From NCBI GenBank assembly GCA_035654795.1, contig DASRWC010000011.1, positions 15,587 through 79,586 on the forward strand: DNA of 64,000 bases, read 5' to 3'. Positions 50,718 to 58,882 of the stretch are shown piece after piece; position 1 is the stretch's first letter, and each line of letters opens with the position of its first letter. The position numbers and the translations under genes were made by a program. The notes beneath the pieces are model-generated. The model was not told where the DNA came from. It saw nothing but the letters and a program-made list of their open reading frames with translations, and did no database searches. Source of the DNA: JAAYLC01 sp035654795. Its GTDB lineage: Bacteria; Bacteroidota; Bacteroidia; Flavobacteriales; Flavobacteriaceae.

Positions 50718-52346
50718 TTAGTTGATTTCTTTTGTGGTTTTTGCGTGTTCGTGAACAGCTTTAACGAAAGCTACAAATAGCGGATGTGGTTGTGCTACAG
50801 TGCTTTTATATTCCGGATGATATTGAACTCCCATAAACCATGGATGATCGGGTATTTCAACAATCTCCACCAGTTTGCTTTCCGGATTGACTCCCGACGC
50901 CATCATGCCGTGAGTTTCAAATTTTTCAAGATAATCGTTGTTAAATTCAAAACGGTGACGGTGGCGTTCTTCAATTTCTTCTGTTTGGTAAACTTTATAT
51001 GCCAGACTGTCTTTTTTTAACACGCACTTCCAGGCTCCGAGTCTCATAGTGCCGCCAAGGGCAGTAATGCTTTTTTGTTCCTCCATAAGATTTACAACCG
51101 GATCGGGTGTGAGAGGATCGAGCTCCGTGCTATTGGCATCTTTCAAATTCAAAACATTCCTTGCAAACTCAATAACAGCAAGTTGCATACCAAGGCAAAT
51201 TCCAAGAAAAGGGAGATTATTAGTACGCGCATATTTTACTGCTGCCATTTTTCCTTCGATACCGCGCTCGCCAAATCCCGGAGCTACCAATATTCCATCC
51301 AGTTTTGACAGCTTTGCACCAATAGTTTTGGCATTAATATGTTCGGAATGGATGAATTCTAATTTTACACGAACCTCGTTTTCGGCCCCCGCATGAATAA
51401 AAGCTTCCAGAATGGATTTATAGCTGTCCTGAAGTTCAACATACTTTCCAATAAGACCAATTCGAACTTCTGCCTTCGGGTTTTTGTGGCGTTGTAAAAA
51501 TTCGTTCCAGTGGGTGAGATCCGGTTCTTTGGTAGCCGTTAGATTCAATTTTTTCAGAGTTACAGTATCCAACCCTTCCTCTAGCATCATATTTGGAACA
51601 TCATAAATGGTAGAGGCATCAATGGATTGTATAACTGCTTCTTTTTTAACATTACAAAAAAGAGCGAGTTTTTTTCGTAAATCGTCAGATAATTCATGCT
51701 CAGTTCGACAAACCAGAATATCGGCTCGGATACCACTTTCCATCAAGGTTTTGACTGAATGCTGTGTGGGTTTGGTTTTTAATTCTCCTGCAGCCGAAAG
51801 GTAGGGAACAAAGGTGAGGTGAATCACCAGAGCATTATCATCTCCAAGTTCCCATTTCATTTGACGCACGGCTTCTATATAAGGGAGTGATTCAATATCT
51901 CCCACAGTTCCACCGATTTCTGTAATCACAATATCATAATCCCCGGTCTTACCTAGAATCTGGATGCGTTCTTTGATTTCATTCGTAATATGCGGTACGA
52001 CCTGTACTGTTTTTCCCAAAAACTCTCCTCTTCTTTCTTTTTCTATAACGCTTTGGTAAATGCGTCCTGTAGTTACATTGTTGGCTTGAGAAGTAGGTGA
52101 ATTCAGAAAACGCTCATAATGACCTAAGTCTAAATCTGTTTCCGCTCCGTCTTCGGTAACATAACATTCTCCATGCTCATAAGGATTTAAGGTGCCCGGA
52201 TCAATATTGATGTAGGGATCCAACTTCTGAATGGTTACCCGAAAACCTCTTGCTTGAAGAAGTTTTGCCAAGGATGCAGCGATGATTCCTTTTCCTAAGG
52301 ATGAAGAAACTCCGCCCGTAACAAATATATATTTAATGTCGTCCAT
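50718..52346 (-). CDS. pyrG: CTP synthase
   Basis: 542 residues. Makes CTP from UTP, ATP and glutamine. Amidoligase domain starts IFVTGGVSSSLGKGIIAASL; glutaminase domain has an intact nucleophile in FLGICLGMQ and the His/Glu pair in GVQYHPEYKS. Full length and canonical, in contrast to the altered glutaminase of GuaA nearby. First gene of the minus-strand run pyrG-yidC-MORN-mnmA-subtilase-nitronate monooxygenase. Confidence 0.98.
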   Translation of the reverse strand: MDDIKYIFVTGGVSSSLGKGIIAASLAKLLQARGFRVTIQKLDPYINIDPGTLNPYEHGECYVTEDGAETDLDLGHYERFLNSPTSQANNVTTGRIYQSVIEKERRGEFLGKTVQVVPHITNEIKERIQILGKTGDYDIVITEIGGTVGDIESLPYIEAVRQMKWELGDDNALVIHLTFVPYLSAAGELKTKPTQHSVKTLMESGIRADILVCRTEHELSDDLRKKLALFCNVKKEAVIQSIDASTIYDVPNMMLEEGLDTVTLKKLNLTATKEPDLTHWNEFLQRHKNPKAEVRIGLIGKYVELQDSYKSILEAFIHAGAENEVRVKLEFIHSEHINAKTIGAKLSKLDGILVAPGFGERGIEGKMAAVKYARTNNLPFLGICLGMQLAVIEFARNVLNLKDANSTELDPLTPDPVVNLMEEQKSITALGGTMRLGAWKCVLKKDSLAYKVYQTEEIEERHRHRFEFNNDYLEKFETHGMMASGVNPESKLVEIVEIPDHPWFMGVQYHPEYKSTVAQPHPLFVAFVKAVHEHAKTTKEIN

Positions 52347-52447
52347 AAAGACTGTGGTGAGATTTTGTTTACGGGATGCAAAGGTACATTTTTATTGTGG
52401 AAGCGAAAGAAAATCGCGAATTGAAATAGACGAAGAAATACTTGTAT

Positions 52448-52672
52448 TTATTTCCGGATTAACGGACGCAACAGCGGTTCTAAGCCGTTAATTTTAATTT
52501 CGAGCATTTCTTGCATCATTCTTCCCAATTTTCCGGGAGGAAATCCTTTTTGTCTGAACCATAAATAATAAAATTCGGGCACATCTATCAGTCGCCAATT
52601 TTTATACTTTCCAAAAGGCATTCTGTAGTTTGCCAATTCAATAAGGGCTTCGTTATTGCTTCCACTTGTCAT
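52448..52672 (-). CDS. DUF3820 family small protein
   Basis: 74 residues. Contains the family signature MPFGKYKNWRLIDVPEFYYLWFRQKGFPPGKLG-type block (residues ~18-50). Predicted cytoplasmic, function unknown; the family is sometimes named after a quorum-regulated virulence factor but without direct evidence. It overlaps the DUF922 gene by 20 bases, so translation is likely coupled. Last gene of the bshC-guaA run. Confidence 0.8.
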   Translation of the reverse strand: MTSGSNNEALIELANYRMPFGKYKNWRLIDVPEFYYLWFRQKGFPPGKLGRMMQEMLEIKINGLEPLLRPLIRK

Positions 52673-53180
52673 AAAGCATCAGTTGTTTGGCAATATACGC
52701 TTCCCAAAAAGCTTCTTTTTTTACATTTTGAGAATGATCGGTTTCTGCATCAAATCGGCGTTGCATAGACTTCCGTTGTTGCTCAACTTTGTTATAGATG
52801 GTATGGATTTCGTTTTTGATGTTTTTAGTGAATCTTTTTTCACTTAATCGCTTTCTTAGAATTCTGGCGTGCAGTTCCGAGATGTCAAAATGCGCTTGTT
52901 CATGACGTAAAATATGATCATCTGCTAAGTGAGGGAAGTACCACGACTCAGAAGGGTTGAAAAAACTCGAGATGGTGAATGTTACTTCTATTTCGCCGTT
53001 ATTCATGGTATAAGAGTAACCAAATTCCACTCCTGTGTTGGTGATGGCGGCAAAAGGTGAATTGGATTCGGGAGTTCCTCTAAAGTCAGACCATTGCAAC
53101 TTCCTTGACTCGTGCCACAGAATTCGTTGCTCCGCTTGTGGAAGGCAAACAAAGAGCAGTAAGGTCAAGATAAGTTTCAT
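52653..53180 (-). CDS. DUF922-type exported putative metallopeptidase
   Basis: 175 residues with a short signal peptide (MKLILTLLLFVCLPQA). The DUF922 block includes LQWSDFRGTP near residue 30 and a zinc-peptidase-like motif HEQAH in ILRHEQAHFDI (~91-101), followed by helices rich in Lys/Arg. Family members are annotated as predicted secreted Zn-dependent proteases; activity is inferred from HExxH only. Located 29 bases after the OsmC gene on the same strand. Confidence 0.8.
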   Translation of the reverse strand: MKLILTLLLFVCLPQAEQRILWHESRKLQWSDFRGTPESNSPFAAITNTGVEFGYSYTMNNGEIEVTFTISSFFNPSESWYFPHLADDHILRHEQAHFDISELHARILRKRLSEKRFTKNIKNEIHTIYNKVEQQRKSMQRRFDAETDHSQNVKKEAFWEAYIAKQLMLYDKWKQ

Positions 53181-53209
53181 GAGCAGACATATTCTTTAGA
53201 AACAACTAA

Positions 53210-53614
53210 TTATCCCCAGTTAAAGATGATATTTTTTTCCATCTCAGGGTGAAGACTTTGCAGAACCGGGCAAGATCTTCCGGTGTTTTCGAGTATTTTA
53301 CGAGAACGCTCATCGATACCGGCAGGAAAATGAAGCACAACATCTACACGAGAAATCCGTCGCGGATTGGCAGCCATCGTTTTGGTCACCTCGGCGGTGG
53401 TCCCATCCATATTAACACCCATTTCTGCGGCTTTAATGCCCATAACCGTGATCATACAATTTGCAAGTCCGGTAGCCACGGTGTCAGTAGGAGAGAAGGC
53501 TTCTCCTTTTCCATGATTGTCCACGGGGGCATCGGTTATGTATTTATTTCCGGACCGGAGATGCTCGTTCTCCGTACGAAGATTTCCTAAATAAGTTACT
53601 TTTGAAGTGGTCAT
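53210..53614 (-). CDS. OsmC/Ohr family peroxidase-like protein
   Basis: 134 residues. The two reactive cysteines are Cys53 (LANCMITVMG) and Cys115 (GRSCPVLQSLHP), as in OsmC-type thiol peroxidases that reduce organic hydroperoxides. Cytoplasmic. Its ATG overlaps the upstream LysM gene stop by 4 bases. The neighbouring bshC fits a thiol-redox setting. Confidence 0.9.
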   Translation of the reverse strand: MTTSKVTYLGNLRTENEHLRSGNKYITDAPVDNHGKGEAFSPTDTVATGLANCMITVMGIKAAEMGVNMDGTTAEVTKTMAANPRRISRVDVVLHFPAGIDERSRKILENTGRSCPVLQSLHPEMEKNIIFNWG

Positions 53615-55548
53615 TCTACAACATCTAATTTTAAATTCTCATTATATTTCAGAATATAGGCCGCTTGATTTGAATATCCGTTTGTCCCTCCTTTTTCATA
53701 CCGAAACTTGTTTTCAACATATACCGTTTCGCTTGCCGAGTTTGCCGTTTGATACAAATCTTTTTCTGCAGCAAGGCGAAGGATAACATCATAAGTCACG
53801 TCAAAACCGCGAGTAACATATCGGTTTGGCCATACCCCGTATTTGCTCTTATACCGCTTAAAAAATTCAGTATTCTCTTCTGAGTCTGTGTTCTTATTTA
53901 CCGAAGGAAAAGTAAAATTTAATTTGGCTAGTTTTGAATTTGAAACTTCATGCCATTCATAAGCCTCGTTTTTATCTAAGGTAAAAAGGCGGATGTCATT
54001 GCTGTTTGCCATATTTGACAAAACATTGACTACACTGCTTACAAGTATGGGTTTATCAGAGGCCAGTACGATCCAGTTTTCACGGCTATTGTCGATTTGC
54101 GGTTGAATGTCAGAGTCGCGCACATAGTTGTTTCTCACCACAATTATTTTTGTGGCTGGTAAAGAGGAAGTAACTGTTTCAGATAATTTCTGATGTTTCG
54201 CATCGGTCAAAAAGATAATGTTTTTGTTGTTTCCATGTCTTTTCAGATAATGAATCATCACTTCCCGCAAAACGCCGGAAGTAGGCAGGGATTGAAAAAG
54301 ATTGGAACTCATTTCCAGTTCTCTGTTGCTAAGCGGCGAGAAAACCGGAATATTATTTTTTTCCAATACCTGAGCCGTTTTTTCTACATTACGCTGAAGT
54401 AATGGACCAATCACGGCATCTGTAGAATTAAAGTTGTTTCCGGATAGAATTCCGTTCACTTTATTCTCATTTTGTCCGGTATCAAATACATGAATATTGA
54501 TTGAAATTCCTTTTTCTTTGGCAAATTCTGCAGCCATAAGGGCTCCGCTATAAAAATCTAAGGCTACCCGCAGGGTGGGATCTCGTTTTATTAATTCTTC
54601 CCCATTCTGAATAGAATCCTCCGCTATTCGAAAGGGTAACATGAGCGCCAGATTTTTGGTTCGTTTATTATCAATCTTTTTTTCGAGATCAACAATTTTT
54701 ACTTCTTCTTTTGAAACTCCCTTATTGCTTGTAGGAATTTTTAAAATCATCCCTTCCTTAAGTCCCTCTTTAGCATAAGGATTCAATGCGATAATTTCCT
54801 CTTCAGAAAGTCCGAATTTTACCTTCAATCTGTAAAAACCTTCTTTAGCTTTCACTTCATATAATTCAAAATTATCTGGATCCACTTCTCCTTGTTCTAC
54901 TACCTTTTTAGATGGAACAATGATTTTCGCACCAATTTGAAGTTCGTCTTTGATGTGCGGATTCAGATCTTCCAATTCGGCAATAGTGATACCAAATTTT
55001 CGAGCAATACCATATTTTGTTTCCTTGGGTTCCACAGTATATTCCATTGTTCCCGGAGGGGTATGGCTGGAGCTGCCGGTTTTTTCTTTATGTGAAATCT
55101 CTGTAGAAGAATGAGGAATAAGGATAATTTCACCTTTTCTTACGCCACGAGAATTTAAATCAGGATTAACTCTTTTCAGATCATCTGCGCTTATGTTGTA
55201 ATCACGAGCTATTCCAAAGACGGTTTCCTTTGCCTTTACTTTGTGTTCTCTGAGCCCAAGGGGATTTACGGATTTCCCTGATTCAAATTTTGAAGCCGGC
55301 AAAATTAAGATGCTGTTTGCTTTAATTCCATTTTTTGAATCGGGATTTAAATTGTAAATAATTGATTCGGAAATTCCACGATCTCGGGCAATACTAGCCA
55401 CGGTTTCTCCTTTCCGGACAGCGTAGCTTTCATAGGAAGTGGGTTGTGCAGTAGAACCACAGCTGATAGTAAAAAAAACAACCAAACAGAGGTATAATGA
55501 ATACTTCAAAGCAATAAAAAATTGATATTTAAATTGAGTTCCTGCCAT
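53611..55548 (-). CDS. LysM-repeat lipoprotein with periplasmic-binding-protein domain
   Basis: 645 residues. Lipoprotein signal (VVFFTISCGST). Four tandem LysM-like repeats follow: YAVRKGETVASIARDRGI, HKVKAKETVFGIARDYNI, YTVEPKETKYGIARKFGI, and a degenerate fourth (YEVKAKEGFYRLKVKFGL). Then comes a type 1 periplasmic-binding domain (~300-640, NLALMLPFRIAEDSI, GALMAAEFAKEKGI). The LysM part binds peptidoglycan; the second domain resembles the Leu/Ile/Val-binding fold and, by analogy with LpoA-type proteins, may regulate envelope enzymes rather than transport. No ABC permease is adjacent. 13 bases after guaA. Confidence 0.85.
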   Translation of the reverse strand: MAGTQFKYQFFIALKYSLYLCLVVFFTISCGSTAQPTSYESYAVRKGETVASIARDRGISESIIYNLNPDSKNGIKANSILILPASKFESGKSVNPLGLREHKVKAKETVFGIARDYNISADDLKRVNPDLNSRGVRKGEIILIPHSSTEISHKEKTGSSSHTPPGTMEYTVEPKETKYGIARKFGITIAELEDLNPHIKDELQIGAKIIVPSKKVVEQGEVDPDNFELYEVKAKEGFYRLKVKFGLSEEEIIALNPYAKEGLKEGMILKIPTSNKGVSKEEVKIVDLEKKIDNKRTKNLALMLPFRIAEDSIQNGEELIKRDPTLRVALDFYSGALMAAEFAKEKGISINIHVFDTGQNENKVNGILSGNNFNSTDAVIGPLLQRNVEKTAQVLEKNNIPVFSPLSNRELEMSSNLFQSLPTSGVLREVMIHYLKRHGNNKNIIFLTDAKHQKLSETVTSSLPATKIIVVRNNYVRDSDIQPQIDNSRENWIVLASDKPILVSSVVNVLSNMANSNDIRLFTLDKNEAYEWHEVSNSKLAKLNFTFPSVNKNTDSEENTEFFKRYKSKYGVWPNRYVTRGFDVTYDVILRLAAEKDLYQTANSASETVYVENKFRYEKGGTNGYSNQAAYILKYNENLKLDVVE

Positions 55549-55561
55549 AATAGTTCAAATT

Positions 55562-57091
55562 TTATTCCCATTCAATGGTAGCAGGCGGTTTCGAGCTAAT
55601 GTCATAGACCACTCTATTAACGCCATTTACTTCATTTATTATTTTATTACTAACGTCTTGCAAAAATTCATAGGGTAGCGGAATAATATCTGCCGTCATT
55701 CCGTCAACCGAATTTACGGCTCTCAATGCCACCACTCGCTCATAAGTCCTTTCGTCTCCTGAAACTCCTACACTGTTTATGGGTAAAAGAATGGCTCCTG
55801 CCTGCCAAACGTTGTCATATAAATTCCATTCTCTCAATTGGTTAATGAAAATTGCATCCACTTCTTGCAAAATACGAACTTTTTCGGCAGTAATATCTCC
55901 TAAAATTCGAATAGCCAGACCGGGTCCGGGGAATGGGTGCCGCCCGAGAAGATCGGGATGAATTCCCAATTCTTTGCCCACACGGCGCACTTCATCCTTA
56001 AAAAGCATTCTCAAAGGCTCCACAATTGACAGTTTCATAAAATCCGGCAATCCTCCCACGTTATGATGACTTTTAACGGCTACAGATTTTCCGTCGGCGG
56101 AAACGCTTTCTACAACATCGGGATAAATGGTTCCTTGCGCCAGCCATTTTACATCAGAAATTTGATGAGCTTCGTCATCAAAAACTTCAATAAATGTCCG
56201 ACCGATAATTTTACGTTTTTCTTCAGGATCGCTCACGTCTTTTAAAGCAGTCAGAAAACGCTCTGAGGCATCCACACCTTTTACATTCAAGCCCATGTCT
56301 TTGTACTGATGCAGCACATTTTCAAATTCATTCTTCCGTAGCAATCCATGATTCACGAAGATGCAGAAAAGGTTTTTTCCTATTGCCTTATTTAAGATTA
56401 CCGCCGTGACCGTAGAATCTACTCCTCCGCTCAATCCTAAAACGACTTTGTCATTTTGAAGGTCTTCTTTCAATTTTTTTATAGAGTTATCTACAAACGC
56501 TTGTGGAGTCCAAGTAGGCACTATATTAGCAATGTTTATCAGGAAGTTCTCGATTATTTTTTTCCCCTGGGTGGTGTGATGTACTTCAGGATGAAATTGA
56601 AACCCGAAAGTGTTTTCGTTTGATAATTGAAATGCAGCTATTTCTCCTTCTACTGATTGTGCTAAGACCTGAGCTGATGCCGGTAGTGCCTTTATTTTAT
56701 CTCCTAGGCTGTACCATACCTGAAAATTGTCGTTGAGATCTTGAAAAATTTTATTGGTTTGATCCACTTTTTGTAGGTGCGTTTTTCGATATTCTCTTTT
56801 TTCGGCTTTAGCAATTTCACCTTCGGCCATGTGTGCAAGGAGTTGCGCACCATAACCAATTCCAAGCACCGGAATCTTGGTCAAGAATGACGAAAGTTGT
56901 GCTATGGGTGCATTTTCGGAATGTACTGATGCAGAGCTCCCCGAGAGAATAACAGCTTGATAGTTTTCCGGATTTTCAGGCAGGTTGTGGTAAGGATGTA
57001 TTTCACAAAATACATTTAGCTCCCTCACTCTTCGAGCAATTAGTTGGGTGTATTGCGAACCAAAATCTAAAATAAGAACAGTGTTTTGCAT
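55562..57091 (-). CDS. guaA: GMP synthase with altered glutaminase site
   Basis: 509 residues. Converts XMP to GMP. The synthetase half is canonical: PP-loop LGLSGGVDST (~217-226) and C-terminal dimer domain ending SSKPPATIEWE. The N-terminal class I glutaminase half keeps the His/Glu pair in FQFHPEVHH, but the nucleophile motif normally GxCYGxQ reads GIGYGAQ: residue 79 is Gly (codon GGT at 56857-56855). The nearby GGSP-type loop is also changed (SGSSASVHSENAP) and the usual WMSHSD motif reads WYSLGD. The enzyme may depend on free ammonia. 33 bases downstream of bshC. Confidence 0.95.
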   Translation of the reverse strand: MQNTVLILDFGSQYTQLIARRVRELNVFCEIHPYHNLPENPENYQAVILSGSSASVHSENAPIAQLSSFLTKIPVLGIGYGAQLLAHMAEGEIAKAEKREYRKTHLQKVDQTNKIFQDLNDNFQVWYSLGDKIKALPASAQVLAQSVEGEIAAFQLSNENTFGFQFHPEVHHTTQGKKIIENFLINIANIVPTWTPQAFVDNSIKKLKEDLQNDKVVLGLSGGVDSTVTAVILNKAIGKNLFCIFVNHGLLRKNEFENVLHQYKDMGLNVKGVDASERFLTALKDVSDPEEKRKIIGRTFIEVFDDEAHQISDVKWLAQGTIYPDVVESVSADGKSVAVKSHHNVGGLPDFMKLSIVEPLRMLFKDEVRRVGKELGIHPDLLGRHPFPGPGLAIRILGDITAEKVRILQEVDAIFINQLREWNLYDNVWQAGAILLPINSVGVSGDERTYERVVALRAVNSVDGMTADIIPLPYEFLQDVSNKIINEVNGVNRVVYDISSKPPATIEWE

Positions 57092-57124
57092 AAAGCGGAT
57101 TTTATACTTGTAGGAATAGATAGT

Positions 57125-58720
57125 TTATAAGAAAAATATTTTAAAATTCATTTCCAGGGGGTTCAACTTGTCTTTCAGTCTTTCGAGAAAGTCATGGCCG
57201 TATTCCAAATAATATTCGGAAAAATTATCCATTCTTTCTTGAAGTGACTGATTTGGAAATAGTTCTTCCTGAATCTGAATAACGCGTTCAATTTCGTCTA
57301 AAAATTTTCTTTTTTGTGCTTTTAAAAGTCGCCTCTCCAGTTTGTCTAAACCATTTAATTGTTTTTTTTCCTGCGCCTTTACTGCACCTAAGAAAGATTT
57401 ATCCGTTTGTTCTGCAATTTTATAAAGGTCTGTGAATTGCTTTTGAAGAAAATCTTTCTGAGGAGAAAAATCAATAGGAATTGGAGAGAGTTCTTTGGCT
57501 CTTTTAGACCGAAGTTCGTTTTCCGGAAGAAATAATTCTTCCGGACTCACATCTAACTTTTGCATTTTCTTAGCCCATTTTTCCGAGATCAACAGCGCAG
57601 AATTTCTCAAAAGCAACATAGGGAAAGTAACTCCCACTGCATCAAAATAATCTTTTAGCTGAAACCAGTATGCCAGCTCACCTCCACCGCCTATATAGCA
57701 GAGATTTGGAAGAATAACTTCTTGATAAAGTGGTCTTAAAAGTGCATTGGGAGAAAAATGTTCGGGATAATTTTGAAGTTCCTCCAGAATCTCGCCCTCG
57801 GTAAAACGGATGTCGGTGTTCAAAACTCGAAAAATATGATCCTCCAAAACGATCCGCTCGCGCAGGTTGTTTTTTAAATAAAACAAATTTATCTCCCTCG
57901 GGTGTACCTGTTCCGGATATCCTTTGGAAACAAGGTTTTGCGTGGTCCGGGAGATGATGTGATGGCTTAATTGACGGGTTAAGTCTTCTTTCATATACGG
58001 CGAAAAACAGTTTTTTAATTCACTGTCATTCCCATCTATGATTACCAGACCATAAGTGCGAAATAATTGATTGGCCAAATATCGGGTGGCGTCGGCAAGA
58101 TTTTTATTCTTGACATAAGCGTCAAAAAATAAGGCGGTCAATTTTTTCCCGTTTTCGCTTTCACCGAACGCCTTTTTAAGAGAAGCTGCAAGCGAAGCCA
58201 TTCCTGCTGTATCCAATTCACCCACCGCTCCTGAGGTCTCTCTTTTCCACTCGATTCTTTGCTTTTTAAAGAAAAAATGGTTGATTTCTTCAAAATCATG
58301 ATCTTCAGTAGCCATCCAATAGACCGGCACAAAATGAAAACCGGGATATTCTTTTCGAAGATCTTCACAAATGTTGATCACAGAAAAAATCTTATACAAG
58401 AAGTAAAGCGGACCTGTGAAAATGTTGAGCTGATGTCCGGTGGTGACAGTAAAGGTGGTGACTTCCTTTAACAATCCAATATTACTAAGAGTCGATTGCG
58501 AAAGGGAATTATCGCCATATTGATACATTATCCTTTTTGCCAGAAGCCGTCGTGTTCTTACCGGAAAATTCTTTTGTTTTTCATTTATCTGTGCTTCAAA
58601 GGACTGAATGGCAGGGAATCTATGGTAAAAGGACTTGAGGCGTTCGTTTTCTTCCAGATAATCGCAAATGAGTTTGGAAAAATAACCTGTGTCTTTATAG
58701 GAAAGGCTTTGGATGGACAT
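57125..58720 (-). CDS. bshC: Bacillithiol biosynthesis cysteine-adding enzyme BshC
   Basis: 531 residues. Adds Cys to GlcN-malate in the last step of bacillithiol synthesis. N-terminal SYKDTGYFSKLICDYL and FYHRFPAIQSF, a Rossmann-like core with TVTTGHQLNIFTGPLYFLYKI (~92-112) and PVYWMATEDHDFEEINHFFF (~140-160), and a C-terminal coiled coil (~420-500). Length and motifs are normal for Bacteroidota BshC. Head of the minus-strand run to 52448. Confidence 0.93.
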   Translation of the reverse strand: MSIQSLSYKDTGYFSKLICDYLEENERLKSFYHRFPAIQSFEAQINEKQKNFPVRTRRLLAKRIMYQYGDNSLSQSTLSNIGLLKEVTTFTVTTGHQLNIFTGPLYFLYKIFSVINICEDLRKEYPGFHFVPVYWMATEDHDFEEINHFFFKKQRIEWKRETSGAVGELDTAGMASLAASLKKAFGESENGKKLTALFFDAYVKNKNLADATRYLANQLFRTYGLVIIDGNDSELKNCFSPYMKEDLTRQLSHHIISRTTQNLVSKGYPEQVHPREINLFYLKNNLRERIVLEDHIFRVLNTDIRFTEGEILEELQNYPEHFSPNALLRPLYQEVILPNLCYIGGGGELAYWFQLKDYFDAVGVTFPMLLLRNSALLISEKWAKKMQKLDVSPEELFLPENELRSKRAKELSPIPIDFSPQKDFLQKQFTDLYKIAEQTDKSFLGAVKAQEKKQLNGLDKLERRLLKAQKRKFLDEIERVIQIQEELFPNQSLQERMDNFSEYYLEYGHDFLERLKDKLNPLEMNFKIFFL

Positions 58721-58864
58721 AGATGCTATGAAAAATCAGACAAAAATAATTCTTTTGGATGGCCCGCGGCTCTAAATATACGTTAATCTTAAAAATGAGA
58801 GAAACATGAGAGGTTCTGATGTTCCGTGACGGTCAATTTAAAATCTTTCTTTAGTTTTAGAGCC

Positions 58865-58872
58865 TATTTTTA
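58865..58872 (+). promoter_or_regulatory. Predicted -7 box of the M14 peptidase gene
   Basis: TATTTTTA, 10 bases before the ATG at 58883; one mismatch to TAnnTTTG. It lies inside the longer open frame from 58826, supporting the shorter start. Confidence 0.4.
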
Positions 58873-58882
58873 TGCACTTCCC

